From assembly GCF_023065955.2 (NCBI RefSeq), contig NW_026623008.1:15840501-15904500 (forward strand): a stretch of DNA of 64,000 nucleotides. The letters are read 5' to 3'. The position numbers were made by a program, and so were the translations under genes. Shown in pieces: positions 20,651 to 31,234 of this stretch; position 1 is the stretch's first letter, and every line of letters starts with the position of its first letter. This DNA comes from Ursus arctos. Lineage: Eukaryota > Chordata > Mammalia > Carnivora > Ursidae. Below the pieces are notes generated by a model that was not told the DNA's origin, did no database searches, and worked only from the letters and a program-made list of their open reading frames with translations.

Positions 20651-21780
20651 GTCATCCCAGGCTCCCGCAGTCCCCCTGGGGGGCATTCGTATGGCCACAC
20701 AGATTCCATGTCCCCGACCAAGCCATGACCTCCTGGAGGGCAGAGAGCAGGTTGCCCTCATCTCTGACCCTGGTCCCTAGTGCCAACCCCTTTGCTGGCT
20801 GCTGGAATGAAGTGTTGGGGCTTGGATGTCATGGCTGCCTCGCAGAGCCCAGTGCACACTGATCTGACCTCTCTGCTCTCCCTTCTAGAACTGCTTCTGG
20901 CTGGCACTGCCCCCTCTCGTCTGTGGGAGCGGCAGGGGACAGCGAGGGCCAGAGCTGCGTTCTCATGTCCATCTCTGTGACCCCCAGCGCCAAGCCCAGG
21001 GCCTGGCTCACACTTGGTGCCCCGTGTTGGTTCAAATGACGGGGTCATGAATTGTGTGCGTCCTGGGAGGGGGTTAGGTGCGAAGTGAGAAAGGAGGGAC
21101 GGAGGACAACAGAGAAACCAGCAGGGAGGACCAGAGACGGCCCCAAGCTGCAGCAGGAACTCACACCCGGAATGCAGAAGACAGCCATTGGTGATGGAGC
21201 CAGGAACGGTGAAGGAGGCAGAGACGCAGGGATACAGGGAGGCAGGCAGCGGCCATTGCTGGCTGATGGATGGGGCTTCTGGGCAGGGTGTCTGCACACC
21301 GGCCTATTCAGTGGGACCTGGGCATGGACAGGGTGTGGGTCAGGATGGGCAGGCTGGGAAGAACACTGAGCAAGCAGTGAACGGGGCTTGTCTGTAGGAA
21401 AGGTAGGGTGGGCTGGGAAGGCCAGAGAGCGAGGAATTTGGGTTTCATGGTCTCCAGTCCCTACACCTCATCTCCCCAGGCTGTGATGGCCTCTGGGTGG
21501 GGAGTGTGGCCCCAGGCCTCTGGTTGCCCCACAGATCGAGTACCAGGCTGAACGTAGGGTGATGGTGACAGGGTTGAGGACACAAATGGCCTGGGAACCA
21601 TTCTGATCCCTTCTGACCACGGGCCTGATGGACAACATGGTCATTAGGGTCAGAGTGATCGTGTCCCCATTGCCTGATGCCCCCATTCCACCTCCTTTCT
21701 CTACCCTGTTGTTACTTCTTGGGTTCCAAACTTCACATTTCTCACGTGGGCCCTTGCAAGTGTCCCCAGTGACACCCTGC
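20651..21780. other. Unique GC-rich sequence, possible short L2 at its left
   Basis: CCTGGAGGGCAGAGAGCAGG near 20731 resembles the L2 segment CTTGAGGGCAGGGAC. Beyond 20810 no repeat, exon or promoter is convincing. Frames of up to 192 codons occur on the minus strand without recognisable domains. Confidence 0.35.
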
Positions 21781-21784
21781 AGCC

Positions 21785-22055
21785 TGTAGCATCCCCCAAT
21801 CCAGTCTCTACTCTGCAGCCAGAAGGCTCTTCCTAAAGCACAATCTGACCATATCACCTCCCTGCCTAAAACTTTCAATGACTCCCTAGTACCCACAGGT
21901 CCTTTGTGGCCCAGCCCTGCGCCCCTCCAGCCCCAATCAGACCTTTCTCCCTCTCCACCCTTCGCTCTGGCCACACCAAATTGCAGGTCAACCTTGTCTG
22001 AGCTTGTCCTTCCTTCTACAGGATGGCCTTTGCTTGCCGTGTGCACTGGGTGACT
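21785..22055 (+). mobile_element. L2 LINE 3' region, sense
   Basis: ACCATATCACCTCCCTGCCT, AAAACTTTCAATGACTCCCT, AGTACCCACAGG, CTCTGGCCACACCAAATTGC and GGCCTTTGCTTGCCGTG match the L2 order (…CTCCCCATTGCCCACAGG…, …CTCCAGCCACACTGAACTACTTGC…). Confidence 0.8.
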
Positions 22056-22135
22056 TCTAGCTGTACTTTAAAACGGGATTCCATTGGTTTTTGACGTACA
22101 TAACATAATTAAAACAAATAAAAAAATACAACAGG
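22056..22135. other. AT-rich insert in L2, origin unknown
   Basis: ACGTACATAACATAATTAAA followed by ACAAATAAAAAAATAC is unlike the GC-rich L2 on both sides. It may be the tail of a small insertion, but no head or target-site duplication is visible. Confidence 0.3.
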
Positions 22136-22350
22136 GTTCCAATGGGTCTCTCTCCAGGAAGGCTTCTCCCACCCCTATTCCTGAGGCTGGCCTCCGCAGC
22201 CACCCATCCTCCCCCGTGTGGCACTTAGCGGCCTGCTTGGTGATCACGGTGGTACTCGTCCCCTTCGCTGGTGGCCATGGCCGGGCAGGGCCACCGGTTA
22301 TTTACTGTATATCTGCAAAGCCTAGAACAAGGCCGGTGTGAACTGCGCTC
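22136..22350 (+). mobile_element. L2 LINE 3' region continued, sense (weak)
   Basis: CCAGGAAGGCTTCTCCCACC and GTATATCTGCAAAGCCTAGA resemble the later L2 landmarks GAAGCCTTCCCTGACC and TGTATCCCCAGTGCCTAGCA. Confidence 0.5.
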
Positions 22351-22539
22351 CTAGGGGGTGTGTGAATGAAGGAAGACTGGTGGGTCGTGGAGTCAGGCAG
22401 GGACTTCTGGGCCCACCCGGGAGGTGTGGGGGCCTGGAGATCCCACGCTGGGCACCAGGGTGGGGCGAGACAGGAACTCGGCCGTCCCCTGGTGAGGTTA
22501 TTTTGGTCGTGGCACATAAACCCCTTTGGAAAATGTGAC

Positions 22540-22810
22540 CAGCTTTTGATCCTCGCGTCTTCACTCCTGACGCCCTCCTTTCAGTGTGTAACGAAGGCAG
22601 CGGCCTCCGTTAATAAAGAATAATTATGGGCTGGATTAGAGAGATTATCGGGAACAGGTGGAGCCCCTCGCCCCACCCGCTCTGCCTGGCGGCGGCGGCA
22701 GCAAAGATGAGCTCACACTTTCCCCATCTCCTGGGAGGTTGTGCCACTGGGGGCCCAGCCATGGCTGCTAATCCTTTGGGCGGGGGTGTGTGGATAAGAA
22801 TGCTCCTGCT
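22540..22810. promoter_or_regulatory. Candidate conserved non-coding element with paired OTX/PITX-like sites
   Basis: Repeat-free block with GGATTA at 22633-22638 and its reverse-type CTAATCC at 22768-22774, TAATTATG at 22621-22628, an E-box CAGGTG at 22655-22660 and a GC-box GGGCGGGG at 22778-22785. The pattern resembles homeodomain-driven enhancers. An open frame crosses it but shows no domain. Confidence 0.4.
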
Positions 22811-22984
22811 GGTCACTTCCCCTGAGTCCCAGGTGAGATTCCAGGGGACTAGCGGAAAAGGGTCTCTGTCGCAAGGCAGGGGACCCAACCTACCTTTCCA
22901 TCCCCTACTCAAGAAAGCAGGAGGACAGAGGGTGAGAGCAGGCTGGAGGGGAGGCCCCTGCCAGGGCAGCAGGCTTTGCGGGTT

Positions 22985-23095
22985 CTTGTCTCGGCTTGGT
23001 CCCTGGCACCGGCCTGGTGACTTGCGCCATGGCTTCTATTGCTGGTCTCAATTTCCCTATCTGTATGATCAGGCTGTAGGACTCCAGCAGCCCTT
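22985..23095 (+). mobile_element. MIR SINE fragment, sense (weak)
   Basis: GGTCTCAATTTCCCTATCTG TATGA fits the MIR core CCTCAGTTTCCTCATCTGTA. The upstream part is diverged. Confidence 0.5.
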
Positions 23096-23119
23096 CCCAA
23101 GCTGGGATCTACAGAAATC

Positions 23120-25345
23120 AATCCTGGTTTTTTAATAGATGAGAACTCAGGGAATGAATGTCCATGATGCCCTTCTTAAAGATGAGCTTGGCAAGGAAAA
23201 ACGATGGCAAAAGGACTACAGATGGATGGGGAATTGAATTCATCTGTCTCCAAGTCTAACACTAAAACCAGGGTAAGGGTCACGATTATGGAACAGACTA
23301 AAACATGGAGAATCGAATGAGATTGTGTAGAAATTATGTAACTGACGAATACTGGGAGGGAAAGGGGGAAAAGAAGGTGCAAAGTCACATAAATATCCAG
23401 ATTTCCTCATCTTCTGTAGCCAGAGGGCAAAGGACATAATTTAAATATGAAAAATAAGGCGATAGATATATTACAGATATGAAGGTAAATGTTAAGAAAT
23501 GTAAAACAATAAATTTGGGTCAGGGAGGGGAAGAGAAAGGAACAAAAATAAATGAATTCTATTATTACTCCTAATAATGGTCACTGTTCACAATTTAATG
23601 CAAGAAATTGACAGCAAGAGGTAAGTTTCCCCTACTCTCTCTTAAACATCTCTCACATCAAAAAGGAAATCAGGTCAGATTATAGACGTCCAGAAAGCTG
23701 AGATAATTATAGTAAGAGAAAAGTTCTTAGCTCTAAATACTTTTATTAATAAATAATAAACTTTGAAAGTTCATAAATTAAGTATCCAACCCAAGAAGTT
23801 TGGAACATGACAATAAAATAAACCTAGAGAAATTACAAGGAAAAATTTATAAAGATAAAAGTGGGTGTGAATGAAGTAGAAGTCAGGAAAATACTAGAAC
23901 TAATAAAGATTATTTTTTCAAAACCCAAGTAAAAGAGATGTTAGGTAATCTAATCCAGAAAAGATAGAAAAAGCATAAATTCATAAAATAAGAAATGGTT
24001 ATGGGGGAATAACCCCAAATTCAGAGGAAATCAACAGACTATGCAAATATACTCAAGAACTTGGATGCAATGGATAATTCTTTTTGTTTATTTATTTATT
24101 TATTTGACAGAGAGAGAGAGAGAGAGCAGAGGTGGGCAGAGGGAGAGAGAGAGAGAATCTCAAGCAGACTTCCTGCTGGAGTGTGGAGCCTGACATGGGG
24201 CTCGATCCCACGACACTAAGATCATGACCTGAGCCAAAACCAAGGGTTGGATGCTCAATTGACTGAGCCACCCAGGCGCCCCTGAAATGGATAATTCTTT
24301 CAGAAAATATAAGCTATAAAAATGTACCTAGAAGTACATTTAGGTACAAAAACCTAAACAGACCAATAATCATAGAAGAAAGAGGGACACTTACTCCCCC
24401 CAAAATCACTAGGCCCAGGTGGTTTCACAAGGACCAACATTTAAGGAACTACTTAAGTGATTTAAATCGTTGTTTAAATATCTCTGGGGCTAATTTCCTT
24501 CATATATGAAGAGCTCTTGAAAATCAATAATAAAGGGCTGACAACTCAATAAAAAATAGGTGAAGTATATGAACAGACCATTCACAGAGAAGGAAAACAA
24601 TGGCCTCAGAAAAGACTATGAAAAGACAGTCAACCCTACTCAAAATGAGAAAATGGAGTGATAAAACTACCCTGTGATGTCATTTTTCACTCATCAGATG
24701 AAAATTATGAAATTAGATAAATCACTGGCTTAGCGAGTGTACAGAGAAACAGGAGGGCTCATAAAATGCTGATAGAAATGCAAATTGTTGCACCCCCACC
24801 CCTAAGGAAAGCAACTTGGCAATGGCTTTGCCTCTGACCCAACAATCTGCTAGGAGCGTTTCTCAGAAATAAACTCAATGCACGTGTGTGAATGACATTT
24901 CAGTGACATACTGTTTCTGATAGCAAGAGGTGGGAAGCAGCCTACGAGGCTACCAGGAGGAGAGGGATTGTATCATTCTGCTCCCGTGGAACTTTATGCA
25001 GCCATTGACAAGAAAGGAGGCAACTCTTTACGTTCCAAGAGGGACAACTGCCGGTGTATCGGTAGCTGACATCAGTTAGGTACGATATGCAATTAGCTGC
25101 ATAAAAAAGAATGTGCGTACATATTTGCTAGTATATTTCTAGAATAAATCTGAGCAACTTCTGTGTAGCGGTGCACTGGACGGCTGGGGACAGCGGCTGG
25201 AGGGAAGCTGACCCTCCCGTGTCTGCCTTGTTATACCTTTTGAATTTGGTCCCATGCACAAGTGGTCCCTTCTAAAAACTGGAATACTTAAGAAATTTAA
25301 AAATGAGTAGGAATTAGCTGGCTAAGAAAGGAATAGGGGAATAAA
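23120..25345 (+). mobile_element. L1/HAL1-type LINE relic, sense strand
   Basis: A 2 kb AT-rich, A-rich stretch unlike its GC-rich neighbours. Landmarks in ORF2/3' order: AACAGACTATGCAAATATAC, TATGAACAGACCATTCACAG AGAAGGAAA, CAGATGAAAATTATGAAATT, GAGAAACAGGAGGGCTCAT, GATAGAAATGCAAATTGTTG, and ACTTTATGCAGCCATTGACA. These match the 3' part of old L1 or HAL1 elements. Frames are thoroughly broken. Interrupted by a SINE at 24084-24285. Confidence 0.75.
24084..24285 (-). mobile_element. Carnivore tRNA-Lys SINE in the L1/HAL1 relic
   Basis: Minus-strand SINE with an (AAAT)n tail and a GAGAGA-rich region. It is flanked by a 15 bp direct repeat AATGGATAATTCTTT (24069-24083 and 24286-24300), a target-site duplication. 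Confidence 0.95.
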
Positions 25346-25349
25346 TGTA

Positions 25350-25837
25350 TGCAAAGTTGCTTGAACTTACTAGAATCGGGGAAATAAAAATAAAGCATTA
25401 TTTTTTCTTGTTTTGGCAAAATGAAAATGATTCTTCATCTTTGGAAGGGAGTTTAGGCTTTACCTTAAGAACACGAGGAGTGCTGCACGAGCTCAGAGCA
25501 GGGGAGTGGCGGTTGAGTTCGAGGGGCTGAGGCTGGAGGCAGGGACGCTGGGAGGAGGCCATGTGGTCCTCCAGGGAAGATTCAGGCACTGGACCATAGG
25601 CTGGGGCGGTGGGGAGGAGGTGACTGAAAAGATCTGGGGACGTGGAACTCTCAGCTGAGTGGCTGAAAGGAGCGGGGGGGAGGGGGGCGGCCAGGGCAAG
25701 GTGCCTTGGGGGGGGGGTAGGTTGAGGTTGACCAGCAGGCCTGAGCCTGACCGCTGACTCGGGGAATGGGCCACCACCTCTCCTGCTGCTGGACAGCTCT
25801 TCCAACCCACCAAAGTGCTTTTGCGCACTGTCTGTTC
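25350..25837. other. Unique sequence, G-rich at its right
   Basis: The left part is AT-rich and may still be L1. From 25660 to 25730 there are several G-runs (one of about 9 and others of 5-7), with potential to form G-quadruplex. No gene seen. Confidence 0.35.
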
Positions 25838-25854
25838 CATCAAGCTATCCTTTT

Positions 25855-26055
25855 TTTTTTTTTTTTTAAGATTTTATTTATTTATTCGACAGAGATAGAG
25901 ACAGCCAGCGAGAAAGGGAACACAAGCAGGAGGAGTGGGAGAGGAAGAATCAGGCTCACAGCAGAGGAGCCTGATGTGGGGCTCGATCCCATAACGCCAG
26001 GATCACGCCCTGAGCCGAAGGCAGACGCTTAACCGCTGTGCCACCCAGGCGCCCC
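25855..26055 (-). mobile_element. Carnivore tRNA-Lys SINE (bear/seal-type subfamily)
   Basis: Minus-strand copy. Landmarks are GACAGCCAGCGAGAAAGGGA, ACACAAGCAGGAGGAGTGGG, ATCCCATAACGCCAGGATCA and GAGCCACCCAGGCGCCC-type head. A direct repeat of 17 bp, CATCAAGCTATCCTTTT, lies at 25838-25854 and 26056-26072. Little diverged, hence young. Confidence 0.96.
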
Positions 26056-26079
26056 CATCAAGCTATCCTTTTGATGAGG

Positions 26080-26330
26080 GTGGTGCTGGGGCTTCCATCC
26101 CATTGTTCAGATGAGCAAACCGAGGCCTCTGCATCTGCTCTATACCTCACTTCTTGTCCTCTCTGTCCCTGACAGCTTTGGACTGGAAACTAGAGCAGGT
26201 GTCCCCCAGAGCCCAAAGCAGACATGTGTGTGTCACTGTGAGTTACCAGGGCCCCTAGGATGCTCCCAGAGCTGACGAAATCCTACTAGTGGCAGCTTGA
26301 CCTGAGCAGTCAGAGGTCGGTGTGGGTTCA
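26080..26330. other. Unique sequence with a short antisense MIR trace
   Basis: CATTGTTCAGATGAGCAAAC followed by CGAGG near 26101 fits the antisense MIR core. The rest is unassigned. Confidence 0.4.
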
Positions 26331-26825
26331 GCTGGCTTCTCTCCTCTAGACTCATAAGGCTGAAATCAAGGTGTCAGCTGGGCTGGGCTTCTATCTAGAT
26401 GCTCTTGAGAAAATTGACTTTCATGCTCATTCAGTTTTTGGCTGAATTCAGTTTTTGCCAGAATTCTTGCAGCTGTAGGACTGAGACCCTTATCTTCTTG
26501 CCGGCTATGAACAGGGGCCACTCTTGGCTCCTAGGGGTCACTCATGGGGGGTCCCTCCAACTCAGCACCAGAGAAGATTGCTCCCTGGGTCAGCCCCTCT
26601 TACGACCCAAATTGCTCTGACTTCTGCCCAGCAGCTGGAGCAAACTCAGCTTTTAAAGTGCTCGCGTAGTCAGATTTGGCTACGTGGATCATCTCCCTTT
26701 TGCCACAGGATGGAACATAATCATGGGTGTGATGTTTCTCCGTATCCCCAGGCTCTATCCCCCTCAAAGGGGGGTGGATTATACAAGGGTTATTGGGGAT
26801 CATTCTTAGAATTCTGCCCACCACT
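26331..26825 (-). mobile_element. Ancient LTR-like repeat, antisense, family not assigned
   Basis: GGCTGAAATCAAGGTGTCAG CTGGGCTG at 26360 and TTATTGGGGATCATTCTTAG AATTCTGCCCACCA at 26790 resemble the two ends of an old mammalian LTR-like repeat seen in reverse. Landmark order is right but similarity is low in the middle. Confidence 0.45.
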
Positions 26826-26844
26826 CAGACATGTACACCCATGC

Positions 26845-27095
26845 GTGTGTAATAGGGGTAAGAACGCATGGTTAGTAAACATGTACTAAGTTCCAGACGC
26901 TTCTATATGAATGGTATTATTTGATCCCCACAAGCACGTGTGGTAGTTACTGTCACGAGTACGATCCTCAGTTTACAGATGAAAAAAATGGAGGCTCATA
27001 AAGGATATGGAACTTGCTCAGGGTGACCCAGCTAGAAAGAGGAACTAAACTTGAAGCCAGATCTGTTCCGATTCCAAAGCCAGTGCCCTGGGGTG
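26845..27095 (-). mobile_element. MIR SINE, antisense
   Basis: ACATGTACTAAGTTCCAGAC, TATTATTTGATCCCCACAAG, CAGTTTACAGATGAAAAAAA TGGAGGCTC and GGGTGACCCAGCTAGAAAGA are the reversed MIR landmarks. Confidence 0.85.
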
Positions 27096-27117
27096 TCTCA
27101 AACACGCGGACGGGGAA

Positions 27118-27235
27118 CCATGCCCACACACGCAGCGACACACACCTGTGCACACGTACATGTGTGCATCGATACACGTGGACACGTGCGTTCCTGCACA
27201 CTCAGAAGGGTCCGCACGTAGATACACAGACACCC
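27118..27235 (+). repeat. CA-rich low-complexity tract
   Basis: Imperfect CACACG/ACACGTG repeats, including ACACGTACATGTGTGCATCG. It has no pure run longer than about four CA units. Confidence 0.7.
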
Positions 27236-27354
27236 CCCCATGCCTGCCTGGTTCCCTGGGGCCCAGAGTTAATGAAGATGCACGGAGAGCCCACGCAGAG
27301 TGGCCATGGGCAGAGATGAAAGGCAGGGTGTGCCTGACAGCTCTCCAGAGATCC

Positions 27355-27510
27355 AGTTACCCATGGCTGTGGCTTCTCAACCGGGTGATTAATGGCCCGG
27401 CGCTGCCTCGGCCGGTCAGCTCCCAAGGCCTCCTGCCCTCTTATTAAAAACATCCCTTGATGTCATCCTGCCAGGGAGATCAATGGCGGCCGAGGGGAGT
27501 GGGCCTGCCA
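27355..27510. promoter_or_regulatory. Candidate conserved non-coding element
   Basis: Repeat-free block with GATTAATGG at 27387-27395, CTTATTAAAAAC at about 27440 and TTGATGTCATCCTG near 27458 (CRE/AP-1-like). Regulatory role is inference. Confidence 0.35.
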
Positions 27511-27794
27511 GGGAATGGGGGTTTCAGTGGCCTCTCCCCAGGGCCACCTGGCTCCCTTGGTGCTCAGCTCCCTGGGAGCTGGCTGGGACTGATGTTCCCA
27601 AAGGGGCCTCCTGAGCTTGGGTCCTGCCTGGCTATGGGTCATGGTCAGTGTGACTGGGCAGCAGGGCTGGTAACCAGGGTCAGAGGAGACCAGAGAACTT
27701 GGGCCTGTGGTTTGGGGCTTTGGGAAGCTAAGAAGATTCTGGAGTCCTCTTTTTGCCCCAGCCCCCTTCTGGGTGTTCTGGCCGGAGACCTTCT
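27511..27794. other. Unique GC-rich sequence
   Basis: No gene or repeat recognised. Confidence 0.35.
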
Positions 27795-27880
27795 AGGGTT
27801 TGAACCTGGACTAGCTGTGTGACACTGACTTTCCAGAGTCTCTGGGTCCTCCTGTGTAAAATGAGGGGAAAGGACATCTC
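27795..27880 (+). mobile_element. MIR SINE fragment, sense
   Basis: GGTTTGAACCTGGACTAGCT GTGTGACACTG and CCTGTGTAAAATGAGGGGAA correspond to the tRNA-derived part and core of MIR. Confidence 0.75.
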
Positions 27881-28330
27881 CTGTAGGTCGTTTGCTTCTA
27901 AAAACTCCTTCTCCTCTTGGCTTGGGTGACCCAGCACGTTTCCGTTTCCCTGCTACCTCTCTGGTCATGCCTTCTGTCTTCCTTACTCACTTGGAGCCAG
28001 GATGGCAATGAGTACGGGCTCTGGAGCCAGACCGGTGGGGCTCAGAACTAGATCATCATTTCCAGCCTAGTGACCCCGTCCGTCTGGTGTGACAGCGTTC
28101 AGTGTTGAGGGATCATAGCAGTTTTCATGGTTGTGAGTTACAGTTCTTTCCTTGGTGGTGGTTTTTATTTTTGGAGAGTTTCACAAATAGCGCATGGGAT
28201 AGAAAGAGATCCATCCACTGGCTCGTGGCAAACGTGTCCTTCAGACTTCCTGGATCCTCTTTCTCCCTCTTCTCAGAACAGTTGCTCATTTTGTGTGCTG
28301 GTCCCGCACGGCTTTGGAGCTACTTTGGGG
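27881..28330. other. Unique sequence with a weak MIR
   Basis: GTACGGGCTCTGGAGCCAGA CCGGTGGGGCTCAGA at 28012 is the 5' part of a sense MIR. The rest up to 28330 is unassigned. Confidence 0.45.
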
Positions 28331-28340
28331 TGCATAGGGA

Positions 28341-28365
28341 CACACACACACACACACACACACAC
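28341..28365 (+). repeat. (CA)n microsatellite
   Basis: About twelve uninterrupted CA units, likely polymorphic. Confidence 0.95.
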
Positions 28366-28482
28366 GCTCATGCATGTACGAGAACATCAGCACACGTGGG
28401 GTCCTGTTAGATTGGGTGCACAGTGTCTTGTCTAGTGGTGTGCTGTAGATGTCTAACAACAGGCTCTCTGGGTCAAGAAAGG

Positions 28483-28790
28483 ATTTCTCTCATCTATGGA
28501 ACAGAAGAACTAGGAAGATCGGTAGGGGAAGAAAGAGATAAAGAAAGGGGGGTGATCAGAAGGGGGAATGAAGCATGAGAGACTATGGACTCTGAGAAAC
28601 AAACTGAGGGCTTCAGAGGGGAGGGGGGCCGGGGAATGGGATGGACTGGTGATGGGTAGTGAGGAGGGCACGTGTTGCATGGTGCACTGGGTGTTATACG
28701 CAACTAATGAAGCATTGAGCTTTACATCGGAAACCAGGGATGTACTGTATGGTGACTAACATAATATAATAAAAAAGCATTAAAAAAAAA
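28483..28790 (+). mobile_element. Carnivore L1 3' end, 5'-truncated, young
   Basis: Starts in the 3' untranslated region. Landmarks are GCATGAGAGACTATGGACTC TGAGAAACAAACTGAGGG, TGCACTGGGTGTTATACGCA and TAACATAATATAATAAAAAA, the typical 3' end of the carnivore L1 lineage. Ends in a poly-A tail and is flanked by AAGAAAGG (28475-28482 and 28791-28798). Low divergence marks it as recent. Confidence 0.92.
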
Positions 28791-28798
28791 AAGAAAGG

Positions 28799-29000
28799 CC
28801 TGTTTTGGCATTTGCCGATTTCCATGGTGTAAATTCTTCCCCATTGTCAATTTCAAGCTACCGGCAGGAAGTCGCTGAATGTGGGGTTATGGAGAGATGT
28901 GCCATCAGCTCTGGGGAATGAGTCCCACTGGGTTCCAGGACACCACACCCGTGTTCAGCACTGTCTCCCTCCCGCCAGACATGGTGACCAGCGCGTGGTG
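28799..29000. other. Unique sequence
   Basis: No gene or repeat recognised. Confidence 0.35.
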
Positions 29001-29328
29001 AGTGTGCATATGCATCGTGTGCCTCCGTGGGGGGCACCAAGTCTGGCTGACCCACCCCAGACGTGACCACCACCTCCCCGACACGGGCGCACCCTCAGAG
29101 TCAGACAGACTCTCGCCAGCTCACATTCACTGGCAGTCTCCACAAGCACACTCCTGCACACATCTTGCTCACGATGACGTGTGCACACAGAAATCACACA
29201 CGCACCTGAAGAGTGTCACACACAGCTCGACTCGTGTGCATGGTTGCATTTTTCTTGCATACATTTTTTAATGAGTATGGACACACCCGTGCTTGCCCTT
29301 GACTGGCACGCATGCACATACTTTCAAT

Positions 29329-29359
<31 letters not shown>

Positions 29360-29415
29360 GTTTCCACCCAGGTGTCTCAGTCACTGGTATGCATGTCCCA
29401 GCACACACATATACT
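29001..29415 (+). repeat. CA-rich low-complexity region with a pure (CA)n core
   Basis: Scattered CACAC and ACACG motifs, with an uninterrupted run at about 29328-29355 (about fourteen CA units). The run is a microsatellite; the flanks are degraded. Confidence 0.85.
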
Positions 29416-29689
29416 GATCACTTCTCTGAGCGAGCAGATGTGGGGGTGTGAGTGCAGATGCCCTGCTCACAGAAGAAGCATGGCTGAAATGCAGCCTTTC
29501 TTACCTTCGTGCATACACACCACGGCACACCCACGGCTCACTCGCCACCCTGCCCTCCCTCTGTCCCCCCGCTTCCCCTGCAGGCATCTCACCCACCCCA
29601 CCATAAGCAGGGAAGCTGGCCAGGCTGGGTTGGTGGGTGTGGTGTTTGGGAGTTAGAGAGGAATTCCAGGCGGGCCCCTTGTGCTCCCC
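29416..29689. other. Unique GC-rich sequence
   Basis: No gene or repeat recognised. Confidence 0.3.
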
Positions 29690-29880
29690 TGGCCAACGTT
29701 AAGTGCCTTCAGACTGAAAAGAACCGTCCAGAGAGGCTTTTCCGGCTAGAGATTAATGTCACTGAAAAATGTGGGTCCCGAGCGATTAATGCAGCCTTCT
29801 TTGCCACACATTATGTGAGTGCACTAAAGCGAGAGGGGGCTCATTTTTGGCGTGTTTTTAACCTGCTTGGCTCGGAGTGA
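29690..29880 (+). promoter_or_regulatory. Repeat-free block: conserved element or unrecognised exon
   Basis: The sequence GATTAATG occurs twice, at 29751-29758 and 29784-29791, exactly 33 bp apart (about three helical turns). The plus strand is also open from about 29690 to a TGA at 29878-29880, encoding about 63 residues. They include TEKNRPERLFRLEINVTEK and end HFWRVFNLLGSE, with charged and aromatic residues rather than low-complexity composition. No domain is recognised. An enhancer is more likely than an exon because no clear splice acceptor or start is visible. Confidence 0.4.
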
Positions 29881-30170
29881 AAGAAGAAAAGAAGAAGAGC
29901 CTGGGGCCCGGGAACCTGAGGGTGGGGGCCTCATGGGCAGTGAGAGCCCCAGAGGCCAGGTAGGGTAAGGCTGGGTCAATCAAGTCCAAAGCCTTGGGGG
30001 TCCCACCACAAGACTTGGAGGGGAGGTGCTGATGGACCCCACTCGTGGACACCGAGCTCCAGGTGGCGTGGCTGTGGAGGTGTGCAAAGGCTCCTGGCAG
30101 CGTGGCCTCGGCCGAGGGAGCTGATCTCCATAAGCAGTCTCCCAGGACAGTCGGAAGGACCCGATGCAAA
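29881..30170. other. Unique GC-rich sequence
   Basis: GAAGAAAAGAAGAAG purine tract at 29882. Otherwise nothing recognised. Confidence 0.35.
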
Positions 30171-30171
30171 C

Positions 30172-30325
30172 ACGGATCTGCGGAGTGACCTTGAGCACGT
30201 GACTCCACCCCTTGGGGACTTACTTTCTCCATCTGCCAAATGGCAGGGACGCAGTGTCTTCCTTACAGGGCTGTGGTGGGGCTTAAATGAAATCAGGCAC
30301 TTAGTAAGCTTTTGATACAACAGCG
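30172..30325 (+). mobile_element. MIR SINE, sense
   Basis: GTGACCTTGAGCACGTGACT, TACTTTCTCCATCTGCCAAA TGGCAGGGA and GGCTTAAATGAAATCAGGCA follow the MIR order from core to 3' end. Confidence 0.8.
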
Positions 30326-30377
30326 GTGTACGGAAGTGTTGGTAGCAGCAGCATATGTGGCTGCGTGAATGAACGCC

Positions 30378-30405
30378 TGTGTGTGTGTGTGTGTGTGTGT
30401 GTCTG
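30378..30405 (+). repeat. (TG)n microsatellite
   Basis: About twelve TG units followed by CTGTCTGTATATG. Likely polymorphic. Confidence 0.95.
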
Positions 30406-30424
30406 TCTGTATATGTGAGAGATT

Positions 30425-30630
30425 GATGCTTTGAAGCAGGTGAACCTGGGCTTGAGTCTCATTATGTGAACTTGAGCCAATGATTTGTCTCCCTGAGCCT
30501 CAGTTTCTTCACCTGAAAATGGGGTTAAATAATGCCCCAGTCTCCAGGTTATTGTGAGGATAAAGGTGATCATATATATAAATATATATAGAAAGTGCTT
30601 GCACAGTGCCCAGCACCAACCAGTGACCCC
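30425..30630 (+). mobile_element. MIR SINE, nearly full length, sense
   Basis: GAACCTGGGCTTGAGTCTCA, CTGAGCCTCAGTTTCTTCAC CTGAAAATGGGG, TTATTGTGAGGATAAAGG and GCACAGTGCCCAGCACC cover all MIR parts. A short (TA)n expansion (about 30571-30590) has arisen inside it. Confidence 0.9.
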
Positions 30631-31034
30631 AAAGCGCGATAGCAATAGTAAGTAGCCAGGGTGTGGCCAGGGTGAGGACTCCATTTACAGTAATGTCCTC
30701 CCTCCACCTCTTGGCGGATGTGCTGGGAGTCAACTGTTGAAATTCACATTGTTTCTTGTCCCTGTCAGTCTCTCGTAGAGGTGGGTGAAGAGGGTGGGTG
30801 ACCTAGGAAGACCTGGGTGAGGGGTGCAAGAAGGGCATGGGAGCCACCTTGCCAAGGCACTGGCAAGGTGAGGGAAGAGTAACCTACCGGGATGCCTTGG
30901 AGCCTCTGGAGATGGGTCAGGGGAGACAGTGGGGGTGGGGGTGTTGCTAAGACATCATCCATGATGCCAGGCACCCAAGCAGGTGCTCGGGATCCTTCCC
31001 TCATCTGTCACCCTGAAACCCTGGAGAGTTGATC
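30631..31034. other. Unique sequence
   Basis: No gene or repeat recognised. Confidence 0.35.
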
Positions 31035-31130
31035 ATATATGCCAGGGAAGATGCCAGGGAAACCGAGGCACAGAGCAGGCAAGCAGCCTGCCTCAGGTCA
31101 CACAGCCAGGAAATGGTCAAGAAACAGGTT
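31035..31130 (-). mobile_element. MIR SINE fragment, antisense
   Basis: GGGAAACCGAGGCACAGAGC then CCTCAGGTCACACAGCCAGG AAATGG are the reversed MIR core and following segment. Confidence 0.8.
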
Positions 31131-31234
31131 CTTTTGGAGTGCATGGCTCCCTGGCTGGGCAGGGACGACCAGGATTCAGAGTGCAGCCAGGAACACACTG
31201 AAGACTGTGTTCCTCACATATTTAAAAACACAAA

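Noticed and set aside
28341..29355. Regularly spaced CA repeats as a CRISPR-like array
   Set aside because: They are simple microsatellites without unique spacers, and this is a mammalian genome.
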